Source: JAYEHL01 sp041653935 (lineage in GTDB: Bacteria; Chloroflexota; Dehalococcoidia; E44-bin15). From it: a stretch of DNA of 64,000 nt. Under the pieces are notes generated by a model. That model saw only the letters and a program-made list of their open reading frames with translations. It ran no database searches and was not told the DNA's origin. Of this stretch, positions 49,932 to 58,030 are shown in pieces (the first letter of the stretch is position 1; every line of letters starts with the position of its first letter). Location of the stretch: NCBI GenBank assembly GCA_041653935.1, contig JBAZEO010000002.1, positions 434,001-498,000 on the forward strand, written 5' to 3'. The position numbers and the translations under genes were made by a program.

Positions 49932-50741
49932 ATGTCATCGTCAAAGACTTTCAAATCTAAATACGGTCCTTGGGCGCTTGTAACCGGCGCGGCCCGCGGC
50001 ATGGGCACGGAGTTCTCCCGCCAGATTGCAGCGCTAGGACTTAACCTGGTTCTGGTCGATATGCTTGCAGATGAGCTGGCAAAGGTAGCGGACGAAATCC
50101 GCCGTAACAGCACAGTGGAGATCAGAACAATAGTGGCAGACCTGTCGCGGCCGGATTTCATCGAGACGATGCGGCAGCAGACCAGCGACATAGAGGTAAG
50201 CCTGCTGGTGAGCAACGCAGCTTATCCCCCGGTGGGGCTCTTCTTTGATCAAAGCCTGGAAGACAAGCTGAGAATGATAGACGTGAATGTGCGGGCGCCG
50301 CTCATACTGGTGCAGGAGTTCGGAGCGAAGATGGTGGCCCGTAAGCGTGGAGGAATCATCATGGTTGCGTCAGCGTCCGCCCTGCAAGGTGTGTCTTATA
50401 TAGCGAGCTATGCCGCGACGAAAGCCTACAACCTGATTCTGGCGGAGAGCCTCTGGGATGAACTGCGCGAGTACGGCGTTGACGTTCTGGGCTTCATGCC
50501 GGGAGCGACACGCACCACCGGTTTCGTGCTTTCAAAACCGAATACGGCACACACGGTAGCGGCGATAATGGAGACTAAGCCGACGGTCACCGAAGCATTG
50601 AATGCATTGGGCAAAGGGCCGAGCCGAATCCCGGGAAGAAGGAACCGCTGGACCCTTTTCCTGGCAGCGCGGATATTGCCGCGAAAACAGATGATCAAGC
50701 TGGTGGGAAGTAACATGTGCCAGTGGTATGGAAAGAAATAG
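49932..50741 (+). CDS. Short-chain dehydrogenase/reductase
   Basis: 269 residues, ATG after GAGAGG. TGAARGMG near residue 19, VSNAAYPP in place of NNAG, Ser in VASASAL, YAATKAY as Tyr-x3-Lys, and a C-terminal extension of about 40 residues (RRNRWTLFLAARILPRKQM) with an amphipathic look. NAD(P)H-dependent oxidoreductase of unknown substrate. Returns to the GC-rich composition of the rest of the window after the restriction system. Confidence 0.87.
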   Translation: MSSSKTFKSKYGPWALVTGAARGMGTEFSRQIAALGLNLVLVDMLADELAKVADEIRRNSTVEIRTIVADLSRPDFIETMRQQTSDIEVSLLVSNAAYPPVGLFFDQSLEDKLRMIDVNVRAPLILVQEFGAKMVARKRGGIIMVASASALQGVSYIASYAATKAYNLILAESLWDELREYGVDVLGFMPGATRTTGFVLSKPNTAHTVAAIMETKPTVTEALNALGKGPSRIPGRRNRWTLFLAARILPRKQMIKLVGSNMCQWYGKK

Positions 50742-50743
50742 AA

Positions 50744-53062
50744 TTACCTTCCCCCCACCAGCCCCTCCAGGATAACCACCGCCGCCTTCTTATCCAGCGG
50801 CTCGTTGTAGTTGCCGCACTTGGGCGACTGCACGCACGCCGGGCAGCCGGACTCGCAGGGACAGTCTTTCAGTAATGTAAGCGTTGCCTTCCATAAGTCC
50901 TCGATGAACTCATAGCCGCGCTCGGCAATGCCCACGCCGCCGGGGTAAGCATCGTAGATGAATATCTGCGGCTTGCCCGTGTCGGCATGGAGCGGAGTGG
51001 AGACGCCGCCGATATCGTTGCGGTCGCACAGGGCAAAGAGGGGCAGGAGCGCGATGGCAGCGTGCTCGGTGGCATGGATGCCTCCGGCGAAATCGAGCCC
51101 CAGCTCAGCGAGCTGATGGACTATCTTGCGCGGGATATCGAACCAGAAGGCCACGGTGGAGAAGACCGTAGGCGGCAGATCGAGAGGCTCCTCGCCGATG
51201 ACCTCATCGCTGAACTGCCGCTTCTTGCGGTAGCTGATGACCTGGTTGGTCACGGTGACGCCGCCCAGGCACACCTTCACCTCGCCGACGTCCTTATTCT
51301 TAACGACGCTCTTGACCGACAGGTCCTCGACCTCGCGCACCTGCGTGTAATACTCGATATCGACAGGCTTTACATAAGCAGTGCGCGACGGTATGTCCAG
51401 CTCAGTTACCAGATAGGTCTCGCCCTGATGCAGGTAGATCGCGCCGGGGTGCAATTGCCAGAAGGCCACGGAGGCGTCCACGGTCTCGATCTCGCGGTTG
51501 CCGTCCGCAACATCGATAACGCTGTATCGGTCGGATGAGGCCGAGCGTATGTTGACCCCTTCCGCCGGATACGAGACCTGCGGCGAGAGGTACCATTTGC
51601 CGCCGCGCTGGCGCAGCAGTCCCTCGGATTCGAGCTCGTTCCGAGCCTCGACGTATTTCGGCCCGAAGATATCAGCATCGAGGTTATCCAGCGGGCGCTC
51701 CCAGGCCGCACACAGCAGGTGCTGGCGGAAGATATAGGGGTTGGACTGGTTGATGATGGCGCTTTCATATACCCGGCCGAAGAAGGCCTCCGGGTGACGC
51801 ATAAAATACTGGTCCAGCGGGTCGTCCATGGCTATGAGGAAAGATAGCGAGCGCTCGCCGCGACGGCCGCTGCGCCCCGCCTGCTGCCAGGTGCTGGAGA
51901 CGCTGCCGGGATAGCCGGTGAGCACCGTGGCGTCCAGGTCGCCGATATCTACCCCGAGTTCCATCGCATTCGTCGATACGATGCCCGTGATGCCGCCATC
52001 GAAGAGCTGGCGCTCGATGAAGCGGCGCTCCTCGGCGATATAGCCGGCGCGGTAGGGCATTATCTTCTCCGCCAGCCGCGGCGCCTCCTTGCGCAGGCGG
52101 TCGCGCGTATACATATAGATGAGCTCGGTCAGCTTGCGCGACTTGGCGAAATCGATGGTGCGCATGTCGGACTTGACCAGCTCGGTGAAGAGCAGGCTGG
52201 ACTCCGAGTTGGCGCTGCGCCGCGCCTCGCCGCCCTTCTTATCGGACACGAGCGGCGGGTTCCAGAAGACGAAGTCCTTGCCGCCGTAGGGCGAGCCGTC
52301 GGCGTCGACGATCTCAAAGGGCAGGCCGACCAGGTTCTCGATATGTTCTTTGGGATTGGCGATGGTGGCCGAGCAGCAGATGAACTGCGGCGACGAGCCA
52401 TACTGCGCGCACAAGCGGCGCAACCGGCGTAAAACATTAGCGACATTCGAGCCGAACACGCCGCGGTACACGTGCGCTTCGTCCACGACGACGTAGGACA
52501 GGTTGCGCAGGAACGACGACCACGACTCGTGGTTGGGCATGATGCCCAGGTGCAGCATATCGGGGTTGCTGAGCACGATGCGCGCCGACTTCTTTACCTC
52601 GCGCCGATCCTCTTTAGCCGTGTCGCCGTCGAACGTGGTGCAGTCCGAATCTTTGATCGCCGACGGCTGAAGCGCGTCGATCAGCTCCTTCAGGCCGCGC
52701 AGCTGGTCCTGCGCCAGCGCCTTGGTTGGGAACAGGTACAGCGCGCGGCTGCGGCTATGCGACAGCAGCCGGTCGAGGACGGGAACGTTATAGCCCAGCG
52801 TCTTGCCGCTGGCGGAGGGCGTCACAAGAAACACATTGGAGCCGGAACGGGCCGCGTCTATCGCCTGAGCCTGGTGGCTGTAGAGGGGGAACAGCCCGGC
52901 GTCCTCCAGGGCCTGCTGCAGCCCGGGGTGCAGGGGCCGGGACAGCTCGCCGCGGCGGGCGGCGCGGGGGTGGATGCGCTCGATATGGGCTATCCGATCC
53001 TTGTATGCGGATGATTCCTTGAGGCGGGATAAAAATGCCGAGGATTCGATTTCAGAGGGCAT
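50744..53062 (-). CDS. MrfA/YprA-like superfamily 2 DNA helicase with DUF1998 domain
   Basis: 772 residues. Motifs: SHQAQAID, TPSASGKTLGY (Walker A), FPTKALAQDQL, DEAH in VVVDEAHVYRG, CSATIANP, STNAMELGVDIG and QQAGRSGRRG. The C-terminal DUF1998 region ends with clustered cysteines CPCESGCPACVQSPKC, the metal site of MrfA-type mitomycin-repair helicases. No MrfB exonuclease gene is adjacent. Its ATG overlaps the end of the DUF503 gene by 11 nt. Confidence 0.92.
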   Translation of the reverse strand: MPSEIESSAFLSRLKESSAYKDRIAHIERIHPRAARRGELSRPLHPGLQQALEDAGLFPLYSHQAQAIDAARSGSNVFLVTPSASGKTLGYNVPVLDRLLSHSRSRALYLFPTKALAQDQLRGLKELIDALQPSAIKDSDCTTFDGDTAKEDRREVKKSARIVLSNPDMLHLGIMPNHESWSSFLRNLSYVVVDEAHVYRGVFGSNVANVLRRLRRLCAQYGSSPQFICCSATIANPKEHIENLVGLPFEIVDADGSPYGGKDFVFWNPPLVSDKKGGEARRSANSESSLLFTELVKSDMRTIDFAKSRKLTELIYMYTRDRLRKEAPRLAEKIMPYRAGYIAEERRFIERQLFDGGITGIVSTNAMELGVDIGDLDATVLTGYPGSVSSTWQQAGRSGRRGERSLSFLIAMDDPLDQYFMRHPEAFFGRVYESAIINQSNPYIFRQHLLCAAWERPLDNLDADIFGPKYVEARNELESEGLLRQRGGKWYLSPQVSYPAEGVNIRSASSDRYSVIDVADGNREIETVDASVAFWQLHPGAIYLHQGETYLVTELDIPSRTAYVKPVDIEYYTQVREVEDLSVKSVVKNKDVGEVKVCLGGVTVTNQVISYRKKRQFSDEVIGEEPLDLPPTVFSTVAFWFDIPRKIVHQLAELGLDFAGGIHATEHAAIALLPLFALCDRNDIGGVSTPLHADTGKPQIFIYDAYPGGVGIAERGYEFIEDLWKATLTLLKDCPCESGCPACVQSPKCGNYNEPLDKKAAVVILEGLVGGR

Positions 53063-53357
53063 CGATGATCTCTATCTCGTAATCGACCAGTTCCGCATCG
53101 AACCTGCTGTTCTCGATGAAATTAACCGCCTTTGAGAGGATTTCGTTGGCGTGCGGCGCGCTGTTGGAGACGCAGGATATCCCCAGCGTTAAGGACTGCC
53201 ACGCATCCTGGTCCTCAACCTCGGCTATGGAGACGTTGAACCTGTTCTTCACGCCTTCGATTATCGACCTGGAGACCTGCCTCTTGCCTTTGAGGGAGCC
53301 GTTCTCCGGCAGGCGCAGCTTCACAATGCAGGTACCGACATGCACAGGTCCCTCCAA
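53052..53357 (-). CDS. DUF503 (YlxP-like) protein
   Basis: 101 residues. The family pattern is clear: LRLPENGSLKGKRQVSRSI, NRFNVSIAEVEDQDAWQSLTLGISCVSN (quoted in part), then a C-terminal strand. DUF503 genes usually sit near rbfA and infB; here it is instead coupled to a helicase. Function not established. Confidence 0.88.
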   Translation of the reverse strand: MEGPVHVGTCIVKLRLPENGSLKGKRQVSRSIIEGVKNRFNVSIAEVEDQDAWQSLTLGISCVSNSAPHANEILSKAVNFIENSRFDAELVDYEIEIIDAL

Positions 53358-53409
53358 AAAATAAAACCTAGTACGATGGTTTTCTCGGCTTATCGAATAT
53401 TATTAATGG

Positions 53410-53694
53410 TTACTTTGTAGCTTTGGCCTTCTGGAAACAGTCGTTGCAGTACACCGGGCGGTCTCCCCTGGGCTCAAAGGGAACCTCGGTCTCCTTGTTG
53501 CACGATGCACAGACCACTGCGAACATCGGACGGGATTCGCCGGTGCGGCTGCGTCGTCTAGCGGCACGGCACTCTTTGCACCGGGCAGGTTCCTTCTCCA
53601 ATCCTCGTGACTGGTAGAACTCCTGCTCGCCCGTGCTGAACACGAATTCCTTCCCGCAATCCCGACACGTCAGTGTCTTGTCTTGAAATGCCAT
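53410..53694 (-). CDS. Double zinc-ribbon protein
   Basis: 94 residues from an ATG behind AAGGAGG; a longer in-frame start at 53844 is rejected. Two zinc modules: CRDCGKEFVFSTGEQEFYQSRG...CKEC (zf-trcl type) and CASCNKETEVPF...CNDC, separated by an Arg-rich stretch ARRRSRTGE. Such proteins are common in Chloroflexota and are probably nucleic-acid or ribosome associated; function unknown. Driven by a strong promoter about 160 bp upstream. Confidence 0.85.
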   Translation of the reverse strand: MAFQDKTLTCRDCGKEFVFSTGEQEFYQSRGLEKEPARCKECRAARRRSRTGESRPMFAVVCASCNKETEVPFEPRGDRPVYCNDCFQKAKATK

Positions 53695-53854
53695 ACGTGA
53701 CCTCCTTGATGCTCCGAGTGGTTCCCTTGAAGATGCAGCTTCGATCCCCCGTACGCCGGACTTTCGTGACTGGACTGGACCGCTAGTAGAACAGGTACCG
53801 TGCTTCCATGGGTTTATGATGCCGAAACCTTTACCCAGGCCCACCGTGTATCAC

Positions 53855-53882
53855 AGTATACACAAACCTAAAAACCTGTCAA
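53855..53882 (-). promoter_or_regulatory. Strong promoter of the zinc-ribbon gene with long leader
   Basis: On the complement TTGACA (53877-53882), 16-bp spacer and TATACT (53855-53860). Transcription would start near 53848, leaving a leader of roughly 150 nt before the ATG at 53694. Confidence 0.75.
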
Positions 53883-53969
53883 CGGGGTAGAGCCCATTAC
53901 CCAAACAACGCTATAAGTCTATTCTAATCATTTCCTCCGTGCTAAAATGGAAGATTGCGAATCATTCGA

Positions 53970-54206
53970 CCCTCTCCCTACAGAGGGAGAGGGAAGTTGT
54001 TTTGAGACAACTCCCACTGCCCCCCTCTTCTAAAAAGAGGGGGAAGCGACCCAGTCGAGGGGGCGTTCGAAAAGAGTGGTAAAGGAGAGAATCCTCTCCT
54101 TTCAGGGGTTTGGGGGTGTCCCCCAAAATTAAAGTCCCCCAACGTATGGGGGATATAGGGGGTTCGGTTATTGTTTCCCCCTTTCAAGGGGGATTTCAGG
54201 GGGTTC
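53970..54206 (+). repeat. Composite dispersed repeat upstream of uvrA
   Basis: CCCTCTCCCT/AGGGAGAGGG hairpin (53970-53993), CCCCCTCTTC/GAGGGGG hairpin, AAAGGAGAG/CTCTCCTTT hairpin (from 54081), then the full terminal module. It ends only 4 bp before the uvrA ATG, so its final AGGGGG run is the only ribosome-site-like sequence for uvrA. The rest of the gap from 53695 is the zinc-ribbon leader and promoter. Confidence 0.85.
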
Positions 54207-54210
54207 AAAA

Positions 54211-57114
54211 ATGCCGCTGGATGCCATAGTCGTCAAGGGTGCCCGCGAGCACAACCTGAAGAATATAGATGTCACCATCCCCAGGGACAAACTGGTGGTC
54301 ATCACCGGCGTCTCCGGCTCGGGGAAGAGTTCGCTTGCCTTCGACACGATATACGCCGAGGGCCAGCGACGGTATGTCGAATCGCTCTCGGCCTACGCGC
54401 GCCAGTTCCTGGGACGCATGGAAAAGCCCGATGTGGACTATATAGAGGGGCTCAGCCCGGCCATCTCCATAGACCAGAAAGGCCCGGCCAGGAACCCGCG
54501 CTCGACCGTCGGCACCGTCACCGAGGTCTACGACTATCTGCGACTATTGTTCGCCCGCATCGGACACCCGCACTGTCCCAAGTGCGGACAGGAGATATCC
54601 CAGCAGACGGTGCAGCAGATAGTCGACTCGCTCGCGGGTCTGCCGCCCCAGACAAAAATCGTAATCATGTCGCCTATCATTAAAGACCGCAAGGGCGAGC
54701 ATCTCAACGTATTCGACGACCTGAGGAAGGCGGGCTACGTCCGCGTCAGGGTCGATGGGAAGACGCGTGACCTGTCCGAGGATATCACCCTCGATAGGTA
54801 CAAAAATCACACCATCGAGGCCGTGATCGACAGATTGGTCATCGAAGGACAGGAGCAGCAGGGACGACTGGCCGGCTCGGTGGAGACCGCGCTCAAACTG
54901 GGGAAGGGCGTGGTGCTGGTGCAGGTCATCGACGGCGAGGAGCTTCTCTTCTCGGAGCAGTTCGCCTGCGCGCGCTGCGGCATCAGCATAGGCGAGATAG
55001 AGCCTCGGACATTCAGCTTCAACAGCCCTCATGGCGCGTGCCCGGAATGCACCGGCCTCGGCATCAAGCTGGAGATCGACCTCGATCTGGTTATACCAAA
55101 TAAAAGCCTTTCGATAGCGGAGGGAGCCATACTGGCGTGGACCAGGTCCGGCTCGCTGAGCCCGTGGTATATGAGTATGCTGGAATCGGTGGCTCACAAA
55201 TTCGGATTCTCGACGAATACGCCGCTTAAAAACCTGACCCAGGAACAGCTCGATATCGTCCTCTACGGCAGCGGCGGGCAGCAGCTCACCATGAAACACG
55301 AGACCCAGCTCGGTAAGATGTACGAATACGAGACGCAGTTCGAGGGCGTAATCCGCAACCTGGAACGGCGCTTCAAGGATACCGAGTCCGATTACATCCG
55401 CTCCGAGATAGAGCGCTATATGATGAGCCGCCCGTGCCCGTCATGCAGCGGTCTGCGGCTCAAGCCCGAGGCGCTGGCGGTAACGATAGTCGGCAAGAAC
55501 ATCGCAGAGGTCAGCGGCATGTCAGTGGACCAGGCCATAGCGTGGGTCGAATCCCTCACCGGCGGCGGGAAAGCTAAGCCCGCGATCAGCGAACGCGAGA
55601 TGCACATCGGGCGGCAGATATTCAAGGAGATAAGCGGCAGGCTCGGGTTTTTGAGAGACGTAGGACTCGATTACCTGAGCGTCAACCGCGCGTCGAGCAC
55701 CCTGTCCGGCGGCGAGTCGCAGCGTATAAGGCTGGCAACGCAGATCGGCAGCGGCCTCATGGGCGTGCTATACATCTGCGACGAGCCCACCGTCGGGCTG
55801 CATCCCGCCGACGACTACCGCCTCATCGGGACGCTGAAGAAGCTGCGCGACCTGGGCAACACGATCATCGTGGTCGAGCACGACGAGGCCATGATGCGCG
55901 CCGCCGATTTCATAATCGACATGGGACCCGGCGCCGGCGAGCACGGCGGGGAGATCGTGGTCACCGGAACGCTCGACGACATAACGGCCTGCACGGCTTC
56001 GAGCACGGGCAACTACCTCAGCGGGCGCAAGACAATCCCACTGGATAAAGAACACCGGACGGGATCGGGCAAAGAGATCGTCATACGCGGGGCGCGCCAG
56101 AACAACCTCAAGAACATCGACGTGAGAATACCGCTGGGCAAGCTGGTATGTATCACGGGGGTATCTGGATCGGGCAAGAGCACGCTCATCGGCGATATCC
56201 TCCATAAGAAACTGGCGCAGCTTTTCTACAGGGCCAAGGAGCGCCCGGGGGACTGCGACGGCATCGACGGGCTGGAACATATCGACAAGGTGGTGAACAT
56301 CGACCAGTCGCCCATCGGACGCACGCCGCGCTCGAACCCGGCCACCTACACCGGCATCTTCACCCCCATCCGCGAGCTTTTCGCCACTGTCCCCGAAGCG
56401 CGGGCGCGCGGGTACAAGGCCGGGCGCTTCTCGTTCAACGTCAAGGGCGGGCGCTGCGAGGCCTGCCAGGGCGACGGCTACATACATATTGAGATGCAGT
56501 TCCTGCCCGATGTCACCGTGCCGTGCGAGGTTTGCCGCGGCAAACGCTATAACCGCGAGGCGCTGGAGGTTTATTTCAAAGGCAAGAACATCGCCGAGGT
56601 GCTGGACATGACCGTGGCCGAGGCGCTATCCTTCTTCGAGAACATCCCCAAGCTTAAGAACAAGCTGGTGACGCTGAACGACGTGGGCCTGGGCTACATC
56701 AGGCTGGGCCAGCCGGCGACGACATTGTCGGGCGGGGAGGCGCAGAGGGTCAAGCTCTCCTCCGAGCTGTCAAAGCGTTCGACGGGCAGAACGCTTTACA
56801 TCCTCGACGAGCCGACCACCGGCCTTTCCTTCGAGGACGCGGCGGCGCTGCTGCAGGTGCTTCAGCGGCTGGCCGACGCCGGCAACACGGTAGTGCTTAT
56901 CGAGCACCACCTTGATATGATTAAAAATGCCGACTGGATCATCGACCTGGGGCCCGGCGCCGGCGACAAGGGCGGCTACGTCATCGCCACCGGCACGCCG
57001 GAGGAGATAATCAAAGTGAAAAAGTCATATACCGGCCAATATCTGGCGAATATACTATCGAAAAGCGCCGCCAAGTCAAAGTATAATAGAGCAGGAATCG
57101 AGGATAGAAGTTGA
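54211..57114 (+). CDS. uvrA: Excinuclease ABC subunit A
   Basis: 967 residues, normal length. Two ABC modules: Walker A GVSGSGKSSLAFDT near residue 31 and GVSGSGKSTLIGD in the second half, with LSGGESQRIRLA and LSGGEAQRVKL signatures and two DEPT Walker B sites. Zinc modules CARCG...CPEC and CEACQGDG...CEVCRG. DNA damage recognition subunit of nucleotide excision repair. No uvrB or uvrC nearby. Its stop overlaps the TTG of the next gene. Confidence 0.97.
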   Translation: MPLDAIVVKGAREHNLKNIDVTIPRDKLVVITGVSGSGKSSLAFDTIYAEGQRRYVESLSAYARQFLGRMEKPDVDYIEGLSPAISIDQKGPARNPRSTVGTVTEVYDYLRLLFARIGHPHCPKCGQEISQQTVQQIVDSLAGLPPQTKIVIMSPIIKDRKGEHLNVFDDLRKAGYVRVRVDGKTRDLSEDITLDRYKNHTIEAVIDRLVIEGQEQQGRLAGSVETALKLGKGVVLVQVIDGEELLFSEQFACARCGISIGEIEPRTFSFNSPHGACPECTGLGIKLEIDLDLVIPNKSLSIAEGAILAWTRSGSLSPWYMSMLESVAHKFGFSTNTPLKNLTQEQLDIVLYGSGGQQLTMKHETQLGKMYEYETQFEGVIRNLERRFKDTESDYIRSEIERYMMSRPCPSCSGLRLKPEALAVTIVGKNIAEVSGMSVDQAIAWVESLTGGGKAKPAISEREMHIGRQIFKEISGRLGFLRDVGLDYLSVNRASSTLSGGESQRIRLATQIGSGLMGVLYICDEPTVGLHPADDYRLIGTLKKLRDLGNTIIVVEHDEAMMRAADFIIDMGPGAGEHGGEIVVTGTLDDITACTASSTGNYLSGRKTIPLDKEHRTGSGKEIVIRGARQNNLKNIDVRIPLGKLVCITGVSGSGKSTLIGDILHKKLAQLFYRAKERPGDCDGIDGLEHIDKVVNIDQSPIGRTPRSNPATYTGIFTPIRELFATVPEARARGYKAGRFSFNVKGGRCEACQGDGYIHIEMQFLPDVTVPCEVCRGKRYNREALEVYFKGKNIAEVLDMTVAEALSFFENIPKLKNKLVTLNDVGLGYIRLGQPATTLSGGEAQRVKLSSELSKRSTGRTLYILDEPTTGLSFEDAAALLQVLQRLADAGNTVVLIEHHLDMIKNADWIIDLGPGAGDKGGYVIATGTPEEIIKVKKSYTGQYLANILSKSAAKSKYNRAGIEDRS

Positions 57115-57407
57115 GCAAGGAAGAACTACAGATATACATCAGGCAGCTTGGTCATCAGGACCCTGAAGCGCGCTACTGGGCGGTGGTTTACCTGGAACAG
57201 GCCGCCGATCCTGAATCAGTGCCAGCCCTTATCGAGTCGCTTGCCAGCGAGGATATCTTCCTACGCGGCGGCGCCGCCAAGGCGCTGGGCGCTATCGGAA
57301 CCGCTGCTTGCGACGCCATCCCGGCGTTAACCGAGTGTCTGAAACACGAGGACGCGTGGGTCTGCAAGACGGCCGAATATGCTTTGGAGAAAATAAGAGG
57401 GAAATAA
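57111..57407 (+). CDS. HEAT/PBS-lyase repeat protein
   Basis: 98 residues starting at a TTG that overlaps the uvrA stop (TTGA), so translation is coupled. Two to three HEAT-like repeats: ARYWAVVYLEQAADPESVPALIESL, FLRGGAAKALGAIG, CDAIPALTECLKHEDAWV (given in part). A small helical adaptor; a role with UvrA is suggested only by coupling. Confidence 0.8.
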   Translation: MSKEELQIYIRQLGHQDPEARYWAVVYLEQAADPESVPALIESLASEDIFLRGGAAKALGAIGTAACDAIPALTECLKHEDAWVCKTAEYALEKIRGK

Positions 57408-57452
57408 CGCTGGCTATTCCTATTCAACGGAGTAGGAGGATTTATTACACAA

Positions 57453-57929
57453 CTATTTCTTGCTTACCGGTAATCTAATCTCTGTCATAAGTTCTACCGG
57501 CGGTGTGTTGCCCGGCTCGGTAAGGTATACTTCCTCGCACGGTCCGGCTATCTTATATCCCTTCTCAGCAATCCAAGATTTAAGCTTATCATATGTTTCG
57601 CCAATGGTAGAGAAAGGCCCCCTGTGAACAATAGCGGCAACAGTAGTTGTTTCCAATAATCGGAACCCCAACCCCTTTCCGTCCGGCCCTGATGCGTCGC
57701 AGATACCGACTATCGGCACCCGCAACTCCCACTTCAACTCCTTATCAGGCACCTGACCCGGAACATTGAAATAAACCCTCGACGGAGGAACTGCCGGGAT
57801 GAAACCCGACTCGGCTACAAAGGTATATAACGTACCGAAAGCCGTGTTTATCAGAGACAACGATCCCTTTACCGCGATAAACGCTACCGTCACCGACTGT
57901 GTCTTTTTTACTGTTGCCTCTGTCTCCAT
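57453..57929 (-). CDS. GyrI-like/AraC effector-binding domain protein
   Basis: 158 residues behind AGAGGG. The SHV-fold of GyrI/SOUL-type ligand-binding proteins is indicated by VAFIAVKGSLS, GPDGKGLGFRLLETTTVAAIVHRGPF, YDKLKSWIAEKGYKIAGPCEEVYL and the ending PVELMTEIRLPV (quoted in parts). No DNA-binding domain, so a stand-alone small-molecule binder. Convergent with uvrA-HEAT. Confidence 0.85.
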   Translation of the reverse strand: METEATVKKTQSVTVAFIAVKGSLSLINTAFGTLYTFVAESGFIPAVPPSRVYFNVPGQVPDKELKWELRVPIVGICDASGPDGKGLGFRLLETTTVAAIVHRGPFSTIGETYDKLKSWIAEKGYKIAGPCEEVYLTEPGNTPPVELMTEIRLPVSKK

Positions 57930-58030
57930 CTCAGTTTTCCCTCTTAGGAATCAAGTAGAATATTTATTATATACTTCTTTGATTTTTATTATGCCTAATT
58001 AAAACCCAAGCGCCGCCGTCTGTCAACCTC

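Noticed and set aside
53978..54208. Minus-strand frames inside repeat copies (Pro/Gly-rich, NNRTPY-like peptides; similar at 43872, 26714 and 47487)
   Set aside because: They recur only because the repeat recurs; the conservation fits hairpins, not codons.
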